Part shown: positions 42,598 to 55,023 of the stretch, in pieces
Numbering within the stretch: position 1 is the stretch's first letter
Layout: every line of letters starts with the position of its first letter
From: Prorocentrum cordatum
Lineage: Eukaryota; Sar; Dinophyceae; Prorocentrales; Prorocentraceae
Reading direction: 5' to 3'
Assembly (NCBI GenBank): GCA_963575745.1
Contig: CAUYUJ010008635.1
Coordinates: 57,501 to 121,500, forward strand
DNA length: 64,000 nt
Notes under the pieces: generated by a model
Database searches by the model: none
What the model saw: the letters and a program-made list of their open reading frames with translations, nothing else
Told to the model about the DNA's origin: nothing
Made by a program: the position numbers and the translations under genes

Positions 42598-43027
42598 CAG
42601 TATGCTTGCGACTGGATGCGCCTGAGCGGGGTTGCCTTCGGCGCTGGCGCAGCAGGCGGCCTCGCCCTCGGGCGGTGCCTCAGCCCCGAGGAGCGCCTCG
42701 AAGATCGCTGTCTTGTCCAGGTCGACGCTCCCGTGGCGGCGGTGGCCATCGTCGTCGGGGGCGAGCGGGCTGAGGGGCACCTGCTCGTCACGCCCTTCAC
42801 ACGCGCAGACTGGCGTCCCCGTCGTCGTCGTGGTGGTCGTTGTCTAAGCTGGGCTTTGAGGGCTGCCCGCGCCCTTCCACGCCTGGGCGAGGGCCGCCTC
42901 GAGTTCCTGGGAGATCCCGAGCGGGGTGAGCATGCCTGTGACGCGTGAACCAACCCACGCGGGCCTGTGACGCGTGAGCCAGCCCACGCGGGCGGCTAAC
43001 TTGGAGTTCCCCGTTCTGCTCGAAGAG
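42598..43027. other. GC-rich, possible remnant of a minus-strand transcript
   Basis: Lies downstream (on the minus strand) of the SL-like sequence at 43028-43048. A minus-strand frame near 42780-42620 reads SVDLDKTAIFEALLGAEAPP, which could be coding, but start, stop and family are all unclear. CACGCGTCACAGGC is repeated in tandem at about 42935-42980. Confidence 0.35.
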
Positions 43028-43048
43028 CTTGAGCCAAGACGGCTTGAG
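43028..43048 (-). other. Candidate relict spliced leader, minus strand
   Basis: Read on the minus strand, 16 of 21 positions match DinoSL, including the complete last ten bases TTGGCTCAAG and the AGCC core. Mismatches cluster in the 5' third. No intact gene follows on the minus strand, so this may be a fossil or chance. Confidence 0.4.
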
Positions 43049-43089
43049 CCCAAATCAATAAGAACCCCAGGTGGGAGGGATAGGGTTGA

Positions 43090-44973
43090 TCCGGAACCGG
43101 AACCGGAACCGGAACCGGAACCAGAACCGGAACCAGAGCAGCGCGCGCTGCCTGTGAGGGAGGGGGGGGGGGGGGATCCAGAACCGAACCGGAACCGGAC
43201 GCATGGAGAGGGATAGGGATGAGGGTGATCCGGAACCGGAACCGGAACCGGAACCAGCCAGCGCGCGCTGCCTGAGGGGGGGGGGGTTATCCGGAACCGG
43301 AACCCGGAACCGGACGCATGGATAGGGATGAAGATGATGGAACCGGGAACCGGAACCGGAACCAGAGCAGCGCGCGCTGCCTGAAGAGGGGGTGGGTGAT
43401 CTGGAACCGGAACCGGACCGGAACCAGACGCATGGAGAGGGATAGGGATGAGGGATGATCCCTAACCGGAACCGGAACCGGAACCGGAACGGAACCAGAG
43501 CAGCGCGCGCTGCCTGAGGGGGGGGGGGTGATCCGGAACCGGAACCGGAACCGGACGCATGGAGAGGGATAGGGATGAGGGATGATCCCTAACCGGAACC
43601 GGAACCGGAACCGGAACCGGAACGGAACCGGAACCAGAGCAGCGCGCGCTGCCTGAGGGGGGGGGGTGATCCGGAACCGGAACCAGAACCGGAACCGGAC
43701 GCATGGAGAGGGATAGGGATGAGGGGTGATCCCTAACCGGAACCGGAACCGGAACCGGAACCGGTAACCAGAGCAGCGCGCGCTGCCTGAGGGGGGGGGG
43801 GATCCGGAACCGGAACCGGAACCGGAACCGCACGCATGGAGAGGGATCGGGACGAAGGATGACTCGGAACCGGAACCGGAACCGGAACCAAAACCGGAAC
43901 CAGAACAACGCGCGTTGCCTGAGGGGGGGGGGGGAGCCGGAACCGGAACCGGAACCGGAACCGGACGCATGGAGAGGGATAGGGATGAGGGATGATCCAT
44001 AACCGGAACCGGAACCGGAACCAGAGCAGCGCGGGGTGATCCGGAACCAAAACCGGAACCGGACGCATGGAGAGGGATAGGGATGAGGGATGATCCCTAA
44101 CCGGAACCGGAACCGGAACAGGATCCGGAGCAGCGCGCGCTGCGGGAGGGGGGGGGTGATCCGGAACCGGAACCGGAAGCGGATGATCCCTAACCGGAAC
44201 CGGAACCGGAACCAAAGCAACGCGCACTGCCGGAGGGGGGAGTGGTGATCTGGAGCCGGAACCGGAACCGGAAAGGGAACAGGACGCATGCTAACCGGAA
44301 CCGGAACCGGAACCGGAACCAGAGCAGCACGCGCTGCCTGAGGGGGGAGGGGTGGTCCGGAACCAGAACCGGAACCGGCGCGGGACGCATGGAGAGGGAT
44401 AGGGATGAGGGATGACCCCTAACCGGAACCGGAACCGGAACCAGAACCGGAACCGGAACCGGAACCAGAGCAACGCGCGCTGCCTGAGGGGGGGGGTGCT
44501 CCGGAACCGGAACCGGAACCAGAACCGGCACCGGGCGCATGCAGAGGAATCGGGATGAGAAATGATCCCTAACCGGAACCGGAACCGGAACCGGAACCGG
44601 AGCCGGAACCGGAACCGGAACCGGAGCAGCGCGCGCTGCCTGAGGGGGAAGGGGTGGTCCAAAATCGGAACCGGAACCGGAACTGGCACCGGAAGATAGG
44701 GATAAGGGATGATCCCTAACCGGAACCGGAACCGGAACCGGAACGCAGCGCGCGCTGCCTGAGGGGGGAGGGGTGGTCCGGAACCGGAGCCGGAGCCGGA
44801 ACCGGAACCGGGACCAGAGCAGCGCGCGCTGCCTGAGCGGGAGGGGTGATTCGGAACCGGAAGCGGAACTGGAAGCGCAACCGGAAACGGCACCGGGCGC
44901 ATGGGGAGGGATAGGGATGAGGGATGATCCCTAACAGGTTGATCCCAAACGAGAACCGGAATCGGAACCGACA
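43090..44973. repeat. (GGAACC)n higher-order array 1
   Basis: Runs of the hexamer CCGGAA are interspersed with two fixed cassettes: CAGAGCAGCGCGCGCTGCCT plus GAGGGGGGGG, and GGACGCATGGAGAGGGATAG plus GGATGAGGGATGATCC. About 15 higher-order units of 100-150 bp. The cassette centre GCAGCGCGCGCTGC is a perfect palindrome. Minus-strand VPVPVP/FRFRFR frames come from the hexamer. Confidence 0.95.
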
Positions 44974-45224
44974 GTTAGTAATCTGCGTAGGTTGATCGAG
45001 GCAATACTCCAGTGCGAGTGCTTCGACCTGGAAGGGCGTCTTTACGCCTTCATGGAAGCAGCCAACCATGGCTAATGACCTGGGAGGCCCCATCACTAGC
45101 GCCCAGCCACTGAGCTTCGAGGATTCCTCTCGCTTCGCGGGGTGCACGTCCAGAGCACGTACAGCCCAGTCGTTCCACCAAAGGCTTAAGTAGAAGGGCC
45201 CACATGCGGTCACCCAACCATTTC
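44974..45224. other. Unique segment between satellites
   Basis: About 240 bp without tandem structure. On the minus strand it reads AMVGCFHEGVKTPFQVEALA then LEYCLDQPTQIT, an open but unrecognised frame. Possibly the source sequence of a satellite unit or a short exon; undecided. Confidence 0.35.
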
Positions 45225-45760
45225 GGCACACCCTTCACGAGGATTTAGGCCTCGTAAGGAGCTCCACCAAAAGTTTACTACGTAAGTAAGAGGGCATGTA
45301 TGCGGTCACCCCGCCCTTTCGGCACACCCCTCACAAGGATCACGGCCCCATAAGGACCCCCACCAAAGGCTTAAGTAGGAGGGCCGGTATGCGGTAACCC
45401 CACAGTTTCGGCACTGCCCTCACGCGGAACATGGCCCCATAGGGAGCTCCACCGAAGACTTAAGTAGGAGAGCCCGCATGCGGTCACTCCACCATTTCGG
45501 CACACCCCTCACGAGGATTTTGGCCAGCTGCGCAAGCTGCGCCAGTTGGTTGTCCCAGTTTAGCGCCAGTTGCACCAGATGTGCCGCTTGCGCCAGTGGG
45601 TGTGCCGAAATCCACGGGGGGACGCTCTGCGGACCCTGCCACTGCTGAGACCTGTTGTGTGCCGAAAACCTCGGAGTGGCGCTCTGCGAACCCTGCCGAT
45701 GCTGGGACCTGTTGTGCCGGCTGTTTGAGGCTCGACCCTACCACTGCTTGGGCCTGTGAT
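45225..45760. repeat. ~78-bp satellite, array 3 (reverse orientation) with extra cassette
   Basis: Units of about 90 bp with GGAGCTCCACC, CTTAAGTAGGAGGGCC, ATGCGGTCACCCC and TTTCGGCACACCCCTCACG: the reverse complement of arrays 1 and 2. From 45525 it continues into a cassette with repeated CAGTTGCGCC units and GGGGGGACGCTCTGCGGACC, also found at 55730-56090. Confidence 0.9.
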
Positions 45761-45771
45761 GCCAGTTGTCG

Positions 45772-46501
45772 TCGGCCGACGACTCCGACGACGACGACGA
45801 CGACGACGACGACAGCCACGACTCCGACTCCGACGAGACGACGACGACGACGACAACTCCGATGACGATGACAACGACGACGACTCCGACGACTCCGACG
45901 ACTCCGATGATGACCCCGACAACGACGACGACGACGACGACGACGACAACGACGACGACGACGACGGCGTCGACGATCACGACTCCGACGGCTACGGCGG
46001 CGACGACGCCCACTCCAACGACTCCGACTCCGACTTCGACGGCAACGCTGACGACGACGACGACGACGACGGCGACGCTGACGACAACGCCGACGACGGC
46101 ACCGACGACTCCGACTACGTATGACGACAACGACAACGACGACGACGACGACAACGACGACGACTCTGACGAAGACGACTCCATGCCGACAACGACGAAA
46201 ACGACGCTGGCGACGACTCCGACGACGAAGACGGCGCGAACCACTCCGACGCCGACGACGGCGGCGGCGGCTACGACGACCCCGACGATGCCAACGACGT
46301 CGGCGACGACGACGACGACAATGGCGACTCCGACTCCGACTCCGACTCCGACTATGACGATTACCCCGACTACGACGACGGCAGCACCGACGACGACGAC
46401 GACAACTCCGACTCCGACGGCAACGACGACGACTACTCCAGCTACTCCGACTCCGACGACGATTGCCGACGACGACTCTCACGACGGCGACCCCGATGCT
46501 T

Positions 46502-46539
<38 letters not shown>

Positions 46540-46679
46540 TCCGACGACTCCGACGACGACGAGGGCGACGATGGCGACGGCGACGACAACGTCGACTCCG
46601 ACGACTCCGACGACTCCAACGAATCCGACGACGGCGGCGACGACTCCGACTTAGACGACTCCCACGACCCCGACGCCTC

Positions 46680-46724
<45 letters not shown>

Positions 46725-46968
46725 CAAGTGCGACGACGACTAATCCGATGACTAGGACGACGACGGCGATTTTGACGACGATGACGACGACGACGAAGTC
46801 TCCGACGATAATGCCTCCGATGACAACGACGATGACGCCGACGACAACGACGACTGCCAGGACTCCTGCGACGACGACGCCACGACTCCGACTCCGACGA
46901 AGACGACGACAACTCCGACGACTCCGACGACGACGACGTCGACTCCAGTGACACCGACGACGACGACG

Positions 46969-47012
<44 letters not shown>

Positions 47013-47067
47013 TGCGGCGACGACTCTAACGTAGACGACTCCGACGACCCCGACGCCTCCGGCGACC

Positions 47068-47098
<31 letters not shown>

Positions 47099-47369
47099 CG
47101 ACGACGACGACGGCAAGTGCGACGACAACTAATCCGATGACTAGGACGACGACGGCGACTTTGACGACGATGACGACGACGACGAAGTCTCCGACGATAA
47201 TGCCTCCGATGACAAGGACCATGACGCCGACGACAACGACGACTCCCAGGACTCCTGCGACGACGACGCCACGACTCCGACTCCGACGAAGACGACGACA
47301 ACTCCGACGACTCCGACGACGACGACGTCGACTCCGGTGACACCGACGACGACGACGTCGACCACGAGA

Positions 47370-47406
<37 letters not shown>

Positions 47407-47799
47407 CGGCGGCGACGACTCCCACTCCGACGACTCCGACGTCTGCGACGACAATGGCGACACTGACGACGACGATGACGACGACGACGAGGACGACGAT
47501 GACGACTTGGACGACTCCGACTACGTACGACTCCGACGACGACAATTGCGACTCCGACTCCGACTCCGACGACGACGACTATGTACTCCGACCGCGTACG
47601 ACGATGGCGACGGCGACGACGACGGTGACTCCGACTCCGTCGACTACTACTCCGACTGCTCCGAATCCGACGACGACGCTTGCTGACGACGACTCCGACT
47701 CCGACGACGACGACGACAACAACGACGCTTACGACGATGACGACGATGACGACGACTTGGACGACGACGTCAACGACTCCGTCGGCAACACGCTGACTC

Positions 47800-47830
<31 letters not shown>

Positions 47831-47866
47831 GACGACGGCGGCAACGACGACTCCGACGACGAAGCT
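45772..47866. repeat. (GAC)n array, duplication unit 1
   Basis: Imperfect GAC/ACG/CGA triplets with GACTCC, GCC and AAC interruptions, open in several frames. Marker segments such as AATCCGATGACTAGGACGAC (about 46743) recur at 47132 and 49303, showing internal and large-scale duplication. Poly-Asp/Thr and Arg/Ser frames are not supported as genes. Confidence 0.95.
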
Positions 47867-47964
47867 TTATGCAGGAGGCTCGTATGCGGACACCCCACCG
47901 TAACCGTCGCCATCATCATTCTCTCATCATCGTCATCATCATCACCACCACCATCGCCGTCACT

Positions 47965-48045
<81 letters not shown>

Positions 48046-48058
48046 GTCATCGTCATCG

Positions 48059-48118
<60 letters not shown>

Positions 48119-48142
48119 CAGCATCAGCATCATCATCATCAG

Positions 48143-48195
<53 letters not shown>

Positions 48196-48342
48196 GGAGG
48201 GTAAGGAAGGAGGGAGGGGGGTAAGGAAGGAGGGAGGGGGGGGGAGAGGTATGGAGGGAGGCAGGGGGGCAAGCAGAAAGCTGGCCGGCACGGCCGGACG
48301 GGCCAGGCCGATTGCTCTTCGCATTGTCCCCTCTTGCCCCCC
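47867..48342. repeat. Satellite stub, (CAT)n and GGGAGG spacer, unit 1
   Basis: A fragment of the ~78-bp satellite (GCAGGAGGCTCGTATGCGGA, CACCCC), then (CAT)n at 47911-48194, then a spacer with GGAGGGGGGTAAGG repeats and CAAGCAGAAAGCTGGCCGGC ending in CCTCTTGCCCCCCC. Repeated at 50024-50360. Confidence 0.9.
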
Positions 48343-48343
48343 C

Positions 48344-48377
<34 letters not shown>

Positions 48378-48474
48378 TAGACGACGACTCCGACTCCGAC
48401 GAAGACGACGACGACGACGACGACTATGACAACGACGACGACTCCGACGACTCGACGATCCGATGACCCCGACA

Positions 48475-48514
<40 letters not shown>

Positions 48515-49245
48515 CGTCGACGATCACGACTCCGACGGCTACGGCGGCGACGACGCCCACTCCAACGACTCCGACTCCGACTTCGACGGCAACGCTGACG
48601 ACGACGACGACGACGGCGACGCTGACGACAACGCCGACGATGGCACCGACGACTCCGACTACGTATGACGACGACGACACGACGACGACGACGACGACGA
48701 CGACGACTCTGACGAAGACGACTCCATGCCGACAACGGCGAAAACGACTCTGGCGACGACTCCGACGACGAAGACGGCGCGAACCACTCCGACGCCGACG
48801 ACGGCGGTGTCGGCGGCTACGACGACCCCGACGATGCCAACGACGCCGGCGACGACGACGACAATGGCGACTCCGACTCCGACTCCGACTCCGACTATGA
48901 CGATTACCCCGACTACGACGACGGCAGCACCGACGACGACGACGACGACGACGACAACTCCGACGCCGACGGCAACGACGACGACTACTCCAACTACTCC
49001 GACTCCGACGACGATTGCCGACAACGACTCTCAACTCTCACGACGGCGACCCCGATGCTTACGACGACGACGACGACGACGACTCCGACGACTCCGACGA
49101 CGACGAGGAAAGATGGCGACGGCGACGACAACGTCGACGACGACGACGACGACGAACCCGACGACGGCGGCGACGACTCCGACGTAGACGACTCCGACGA
49201 CCCGGACGCCTCCGGCGACCACGACGACGACGACGACGCCGACGA

Positions 49246-49284
<39 letters not shown>

Positions 49285-50025
49285 CAAGTGCGACGACGAC
49301 TAATCCGATGACTAGGACGACGACGGCGACTTTGACGACGATGACGACGACGAAGTCTCCCACGATAATGCCTCCGATGACAACGACGATGACGCCGACG
49401 ACAACGACGACTCCGACGACTCCTGCGACGACGACGGCCACGACTTCGACTCCGACTCCGACGACGACAATACCGACGCCGATGACGACGACGGCGACTC
49501 CGACGACTCCGACGACGACGACGTCGACTCCGATGACACCGACGACGACGACGCCGACCACGAGAACGACGACGACGACGACGACGACGGTTACGGCGGC
49601 GACGACTCCCACTCCGACGACTCGCACGTCGGCGACGACAACGGCGACATTCAGGACGACGATGACGACGACGACGAGGACGACGATGACGATTTGGACG
49701 ACTCCGACTACGTACGACTCCGACGACGACACTTGCGACCCCGCCTCCGACGACGACGACGACTATGTAGTCCGACCGCGTACGACGATGGCGACGGCGA
49801 CGACGACGGTGACTCCGAATCCATCGACGACTACTCCGACTACTCCGAATCCGACGACGACGCTTGCTGACGACGACTCCGACTCCGACGACGACGACAA
49901 CAACGACGCTTACGACGATGACGACGACTTTGACGACGACGTCAACGACTCCGTCGGCAACACGCTGACTCCGACAACGACGACGACGACGACGGCGGCA
50001 ACGACGACTCCGACGACGAAGCTTT
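48343..50025. repeat. (GAC)n array, duplication unit 2
   Basis: Second copy of the triplet array, colinear with 45960-47866 with small deletions, again ending GACGAAGCTTTATGCAGGAG. Confidence 0.95.
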
Positions 50026-50360
50026 ATGCAGGAGGCTCGTATGCGGACACCCCACCGTCACCGGCGCCATCATCATCTTCCATCATCGTCATCATCGTCA
50101 CCACCACCATCGCCGTCACTATCATCATCATTATCATCACCATCATCATCATCATCATCGTCATCATCATCGTCATCATCATCACATCAGCATCAGCAGC
50201 AGCATCATCATCAGGAGGGTAAGGATGGAGGGAGGGGGGGTAAGGAATAAGGGAGGGGGAGAGGTATGGAGGGAGGCAAGGGGGGCAAGCAGAAAGCTGG
50301 CCGGCACGGCCCGACGGGCCAGGCCGATTGCTCTTCGCATTGTCCCCTCTTGCCCCCCCC
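50026..50360. repeat. Satellite stub, (CAT)n and GGGAGG spacer, unit 2
   Basis: Same order as 47867-48342 with a shorter (CAT)n (50078-50214). Confidence 0.9.
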
Positions 50361-51066
50361 CTTCATCGCGCGGCGCGAAAGGAAGTGCTTGTGTGAACCC
50401 ATGAGGAGGGGACGAAGGACGGGAGGGTGTATAGTAGCATCGTTGATGTAGCCTGGGTTCCCTCTGGCAATAAGAAACCCAGGCGGGGGGGATAGGGTTG
50501 ATCCGGAACCGGCCTCCCCGCCCCTGCACCACATGAATTGCACCACATGGATTGCACCACCGAAGAACGTCGAGGAGGAGGAGGGGGCGACATTGCGGCG
50601 CGAGGAAAGTTGGAGGACGATGCGAGGACAAAGAGGAGGGGGCGAGACACAATATGATGAGGACATGATGGATGGGAAGAGATAGGCGGCGATGACAGGA
50701 ATTTGCGGTGTGCTTTTCAAGGTTGCAAGGGCGTCCGTAGATTTGTCGGCGCCTTCGGGACAGCGGCCCAGGGAACCTGGCTCACGGCGGCGCCCGCTCA
50801 TTCGCGTTCGCCGCCCCCGAGCCCACCAAAATTCGAAGAATCGCATTTCAAAAACTGTGAGCGTCAGGCAGCGGCGCGCGAACCGCAGCGCGCGAGCCGC
50901 CGTGCATGTCCGCCAGCTTGGAATAGCGCACATGCGAGGTCGCCGCGCGGCTGGCATCTGGGACATGCCCGAGCTCATGTGCAAAACGCTGGCTGGAAAA
51001 TATCGGAATAACCTCACTGCTCCCATGGTTCAATGTCAGAGGGAGGCCCGGTCGACCGAAACCTCG
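50361..51066. other. Intergenic, no gene recognised
   Basis: Contains short direct repeats (GCACCACATGAATTGCACCA / CATGGATTGCACCACC) and a stray CCGGAACCGG. The plus-strand frame 50692-51165 is Arg-rich and runs antisense into the next gene; not supported. Confidence 0.5.
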
Positions 51067-53245
51067 TCACCTACCAAAGCCCGACGGGTGCCTGCGCGCC
51101 GCCTCGTCTCCAGCATTCACGTCGGCATCGCCGGCCTCCTCGTCCTCGTCCTCGGCTTCGGTTGAGGCCGCGCGCGCGTCGTCTTCGGCGCCTTCGGCAA
51201 TGCCCTCAAGGTCCAGCCCGCCCGCAGCTGCTGGCGCCAGCGCAGCGTGCTCCACCGCCGGGGCCGCGGCGCCGTCGACCGGGGCCTCCTCGCGCGTGGA
51301 GACGAGGCCCAACTTGCCCGCCAGGTGCCCCGCGTCGACCTCGGAGGCCGGCGAGCGCTGGCCCCAGTCAACGACCGGGGCGCGCGACGGGGGGTGCTCC
51401 TCAGCGTCAATAGAGGCGACGTATGCGGCCAGAGTCGGCGTCGTCTCTTCGGAGATCCCCAGCTCCGCGAGCACGGCGACCAGGTCTGGCCGGGTCGTCT
51501 TCCGCTTGACGAAGAAGCATGCTGCCCAGAGGTCTGCCCCGGGATGGCGACCGTCGTCACGGTCGCCCCAAGGCCCAGCGCCTGGAGCACCTTCGCCGCA
51601 ATGAAAAGGAGAATCGTGTGCTCGTAGAAAAAAGTACCCTTGGTCGCGGCCTTCACGTGCCGCGCCACAGTGGCGGACTTCCCGCAATAGAAATACTGCC
51701 CGGGCCCCGCCAAGATCACGTGCATGATGTCCACCAGCGCGGGGAGAGAGCAGCCGTAGAGGGGGAACTTGTCCAGAGTGGCTTTGAACACCTCGGTGCC
51801 CATGGACATGACCTTGTTCAACTCTTCCTTGGTCCACGACCACTTGCCCGTCATCTTGCCCGCGACGGTTTCGGTCAGCATGATCGCGTCGGCATCGGCG
51901 GCCGCCCACGCGTCCACAGGGGCAGGGGCAGGTGGTGCAGGGGGGCGGCCGGGCGCCTCTCCAGGCTGCGTCGCCTGGGACGCGCGGGGGCCTACCTCCT
52001 GCGGAATGCCGTGGCCGTTCCGCGCGAAGTCCAAGATCTTCCAGGTGTGCTCGCACTTCTCCGCCAGCAAGTAAGCCATGGCGACGGCTTTCTTGGAAAC
52101 CACTGGGGGCGCCGAGAAATTATGCGCCCAGTTGTCGTCAAGGCGGTGCTGCGCTGGCGCGGTCGACTCGCGGAACCTCTGGCAGACCACGTGCAGGGCG
52201 TGCATGGACAAGGCCATGCGGTCGAATTTGGTCCGGAGCTTACCGCGGTACTTGGACTCCTGATGCCTCCCAGGCTGGAGGAAACATTGCCGCTGCAAAT
52301 CCATATGGCCGTCGAATTTATTGTCCACGAGCTCGCTGGCCCCGTCCTCGGTCGAAGCCTTAACAAACTTCCCCTTGCGCGACACCGACCACTTGAAGAG
52401 CGGCAGCAACACGCCGGCCACGAAGTCGGCGGGCTTGCGCGACCGCACGGGGAGCTGCGCACATGCCTCGCGGATCTGCCTGATGGTCAGCCACTGGGGC
52501 TCCGCGAAGCTCGCGGTGAGGCGCTCCCGAAGCCCGAAAGCATCGTTAATCGTCGCTTTGAAGGTTTCCGGAATGTGGGCCCCGGCAATGAACCCGAACC
52601 AGGGTGCGTCAACCGAGAAGGCGCGGGCTTTGTCCATGACTGGACGATGCCAAGCGCTGCCGTCCCAGAGCTTCCCGGGAACAGCTTTGTCTACGCCCAT
52701 CTCGTTCTGAAACCAGGAGAACACGCCTTCGACCTCGCACTCCGCGGCGAGCGCGGCGCCGCGATTTTGATGGCAGCTCATTATCATGCCGTTCGCGGGC
52801 AGAGAGGCACCGCCAGCCAACACCTGCGACGCGGAGGTGGATCATATTCACCGCGCTCCTCCGCCGACAGAGCGTTGTAATGGGCGTCGTAGCTGTCAGT
52901 CTCGTACTTGTGCAGGCGATTGACGAGCTTCGTCATCGCCTTCGTCACGACGCTGATGACGCCCGAACTGTTCGTGGCGCCAGGGTGAATCAGGATGCTC
53001 CATAGGGACGACTGCACCTCGATTGAAGGGGCCGTCTCGAAGCGGTCCTCGGGAATCAAAGCACCAACGCACGCGAGTAGCGCGAGCAGCACCCACTCCC
53101 AGTGGACTGCCAGACACTTGGCCAGCATCTCGGACACCTCAACCACCTCCGGACAATGCTGGACAACCGTCTCGCGATCAAGCACGGGGCACGCCCTGAA
53201 GGCGCGGAGCATCTCATCCTCAGACGGCGGCTCCCGCTTTGCCAT
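51067..53245 (-). pseudogene. Frameshifted intronless gene, DUF3987-like layout
   Basis: Start chosen at ATG 53245 in a strong context (GCCGCCATGG), giving MAKREPPSEDEMLRAFRACP. Segment 1 (to about 52835) contains SSLWSILIHPGATNSSGVIS, placed like a Walker A loop but without the Lys, then a charged helix with LHKYETDSYDAHYNALSAEE. Segment 2, in another frame (52823 to about 51538), contains LAGGASLPANGMIMSCHQNR, VEGVFSWFQNEMGVDKAVPG, KLWDGSAWHRPVMDKARAF and long helical stretches. Segment 3, after a second shift at a GGGG run near 51535, reads DLWAACFFVKRKTTRPDLVA and ends in an acidic tail (TEAEDEDEEAGDADVNAGDE) with stop at 51067. The order 'P-loop-like, helix, serine-rich loop, E..F..W' recalls DUF3987 primase/helicase-associated proteins; this is tentative. 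About 725 codons overall, no introns visible. Either a recent pseudogene or two indels in the assembly; GC-rich non-repetitive codon use is kept across all three frames. Confidence 0.65.
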
Positions 53246-53929
53246 GGCGGCGGCGGCCGTAGGTGAGTGAGCCGGGCGGACTGTAACAAACTCTCCGGTT
53301 GCTAAGCCTCTGGCGGGCCCTGGTGCCGAATATCTAGCGGGGCAGGGCACAGTAAGCAAATCAATGGCTGTAGCTGTTACCGCTTCGATGGCAATCGCGG
53401 TGACGAGGATGACGGAGAGAAATCCTGATCGGGGCGAGTGGGGTGAAGAAAAACAGGTGTCGCCGGCCTCGCAAGTGGCGCCAGTTTTGCCCATTGCGTC
53501 ACGTTGTCGTGCTAGTTGTAGCCCACTGTGGCTCAAGCACTTATTGGCTGAAGTGACAGTGGCATCCTCTGATACGAACGTACATCGTCTAATCTGAGAT
53601 GTCGGCTTCAGCTGACGGAATCCAGCGTTTGACTCTCACTTGTGAGGATCTCCACTAGTTTAAACTATGTCTACGCAAGTGAACGCCACGAGGGTCTCCA
53701 CTATCTTGAATTTCTCTACACAGGTGGATTCTCACTTGTGAGGATCTCCGCTATGTTAACTGTGTTTACGAAGACAATGGCAAGGATGAGGGTGATGATG
53801 ACGATGACGACGAAGAGGGATGAGGGGGGAGGAGGAAGGAGGAAAATCCGCTACCGTGCCCCTGGCACGTTGAGGCGTGTTAGAATGCCAAATGCTGTCT
53901 GGCAAGGTTTGTGTCATCTTCTCAGGGCC
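53246..53929. other. Upstream region with a short direct repeat
   Basis: Minus-strand leader of the gene at 53245: GAGTTTGTTACAG at about 53280-53292 is a candidate trans-splice acceptor. At 53634 and 53728 the segment TCTCACTTGTGAGGATCTCC is repeated about 94 bp apart and contains the palindrome CTCACTTGTGAG-like core. A DinoSL-like match near 53515-53538 is discussed under rejected items. Confidence 0.45.
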
Positions 53930-54530
53930 CCCCCCCGCCGGCCGCGTCCACCTGCATGACTCGACCCCTCGTTTCGAGGATCAGTCGGCCGCCAGACACG
54001 TCCCTGGCGGTCTCCAAGGCGTCCACAATGTCCAACATACCTTCCAAGACGGACCTGAAAGGCCACCAAAGCTGCCAAGATGACCGAAGATGCCTCCCAG
54101 ACGACCCAAGAGGCCCCAAAGAAGCCCCAACCCCAAGAGCGCTCCAAGAGGACCCCCAAGAGGGCCCAAAGAGGCAAAAATCATTGATTTCCATTGTGTT
54201 GTTTACCGTTTTTCACGTTATCGCCTGTTTCGAGCTTCCGACATTCCAAAGAGGCCCCAGGGGCCCCCAAGATCACCCTAAGCAAATGGCCTTCAAGAAA
54301 ATCCCACGACAGCCCAAGAGGGTCTCAAAACGGCCCAAGAGGCGCCCAAGACAGCCCAAGAGAGCCCCAATACGGCCCCAAAAAGGGCCCAAGAGGGGGA
54401 AGACGAACCGAAAATTCGAGCCTTTCGCCCGAAGAGGCCCCCAAGAGGCCAAAAGAGGCCTTCAAAAAGCCCCCAAGGTCTTGAAAAATGTTCCCAACAA
54501 GCCCCCAAGAGGCCTCCCACGATATCCCCG
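53930..54530. repeat. GGGGCCTCTTGG family, copy 3 (reverse orientation)
   Basis: CCAAGAGGCCCC-type units with the core AAAAATCATTGATTTCC (about 54175). The core is extended here by GTTTACCGTTTTTCACG. Runs directly into (CAT)n at 54533. Confidence 0.85.
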
Positions 54531-54532
54531 CG

Positions 54533-54575
<43 letters not shown>

Positions 54576-54576
54576 G

Positions 54577-54610
<34 letters not shown>

Positions 54611-54674
54611 GTCATCGTCATCGTCATCATCATCATCGTCATCACCATCATCATCATCATCGTCATCGTCATCG

Positions 54675-54708
<34 letters not shown>

Positions 54709-55023
54709 TTTCATCATAATCATCATCATCATCCTCATCATCCTCATCCTCATCCTCATTCTCATCCGCATCATCGTCCTCATCCTCATCCTCCTCCTCC
54801 TCATCCTCATCATCATCAGCAGCAGCATCGTCATCGTCATCGTCATCGTCATCAGCACCATCATCATCATTATCATCATCAGCATCATCATCATCTTCAC
54901 CATCATCGTCATCATCATCAGCAGCAGCATCGCCACCATCATCCCCCTCATCATCATCACCACCAACATCATCATGATCATCATCACCACCACCATCCTC
55001 ATCGTCATCATCACCGTTATCAT
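54533..55023. repeat. (CAT)n microsatellite
   Basis: CAT triplets with CGT, CCT and CAG interruptions, about 490 bp. The reported poly-Ile, poly-His and poly-Met frames are artefacts. Confidence 0.95.

Noticed and set aside
43090-44973. VPVPVP / FRFRFR repeat proteins
   Set aside because: Arise from the CCGGAA hexamer; frames drift with cassette indels.
45050-45075. TTAGCCATGGTTGGCT on the minus strand, resembling the SL core
   Set aside because: Lacks the CTCAAG end and needs an extra base; no gene follows.
45772-50025. Asp/Thr-, Arg/Ser- and Val-rich proteins up to 370 codons
   Set aside because: Pure consequence of (GAC)n triplets, open on both strands; no flanking gene structure.
51519-52880. 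453-codon plus-strand ORF
   Set aside because: Antisense shadow of the frameshifted gene on the minus strand, caused by high GC codon bias.
53513-53538. DinoSL-like GTAGCCC....TGTGGCTCAAG on the plus strand
   Set aside because: It needs a 1-base insertion and lies 5' of a minus-strand gene, so orientation does not fit. The SL core is nearly self-complementary, so weak matches appear on both strands; left as ambiguous.
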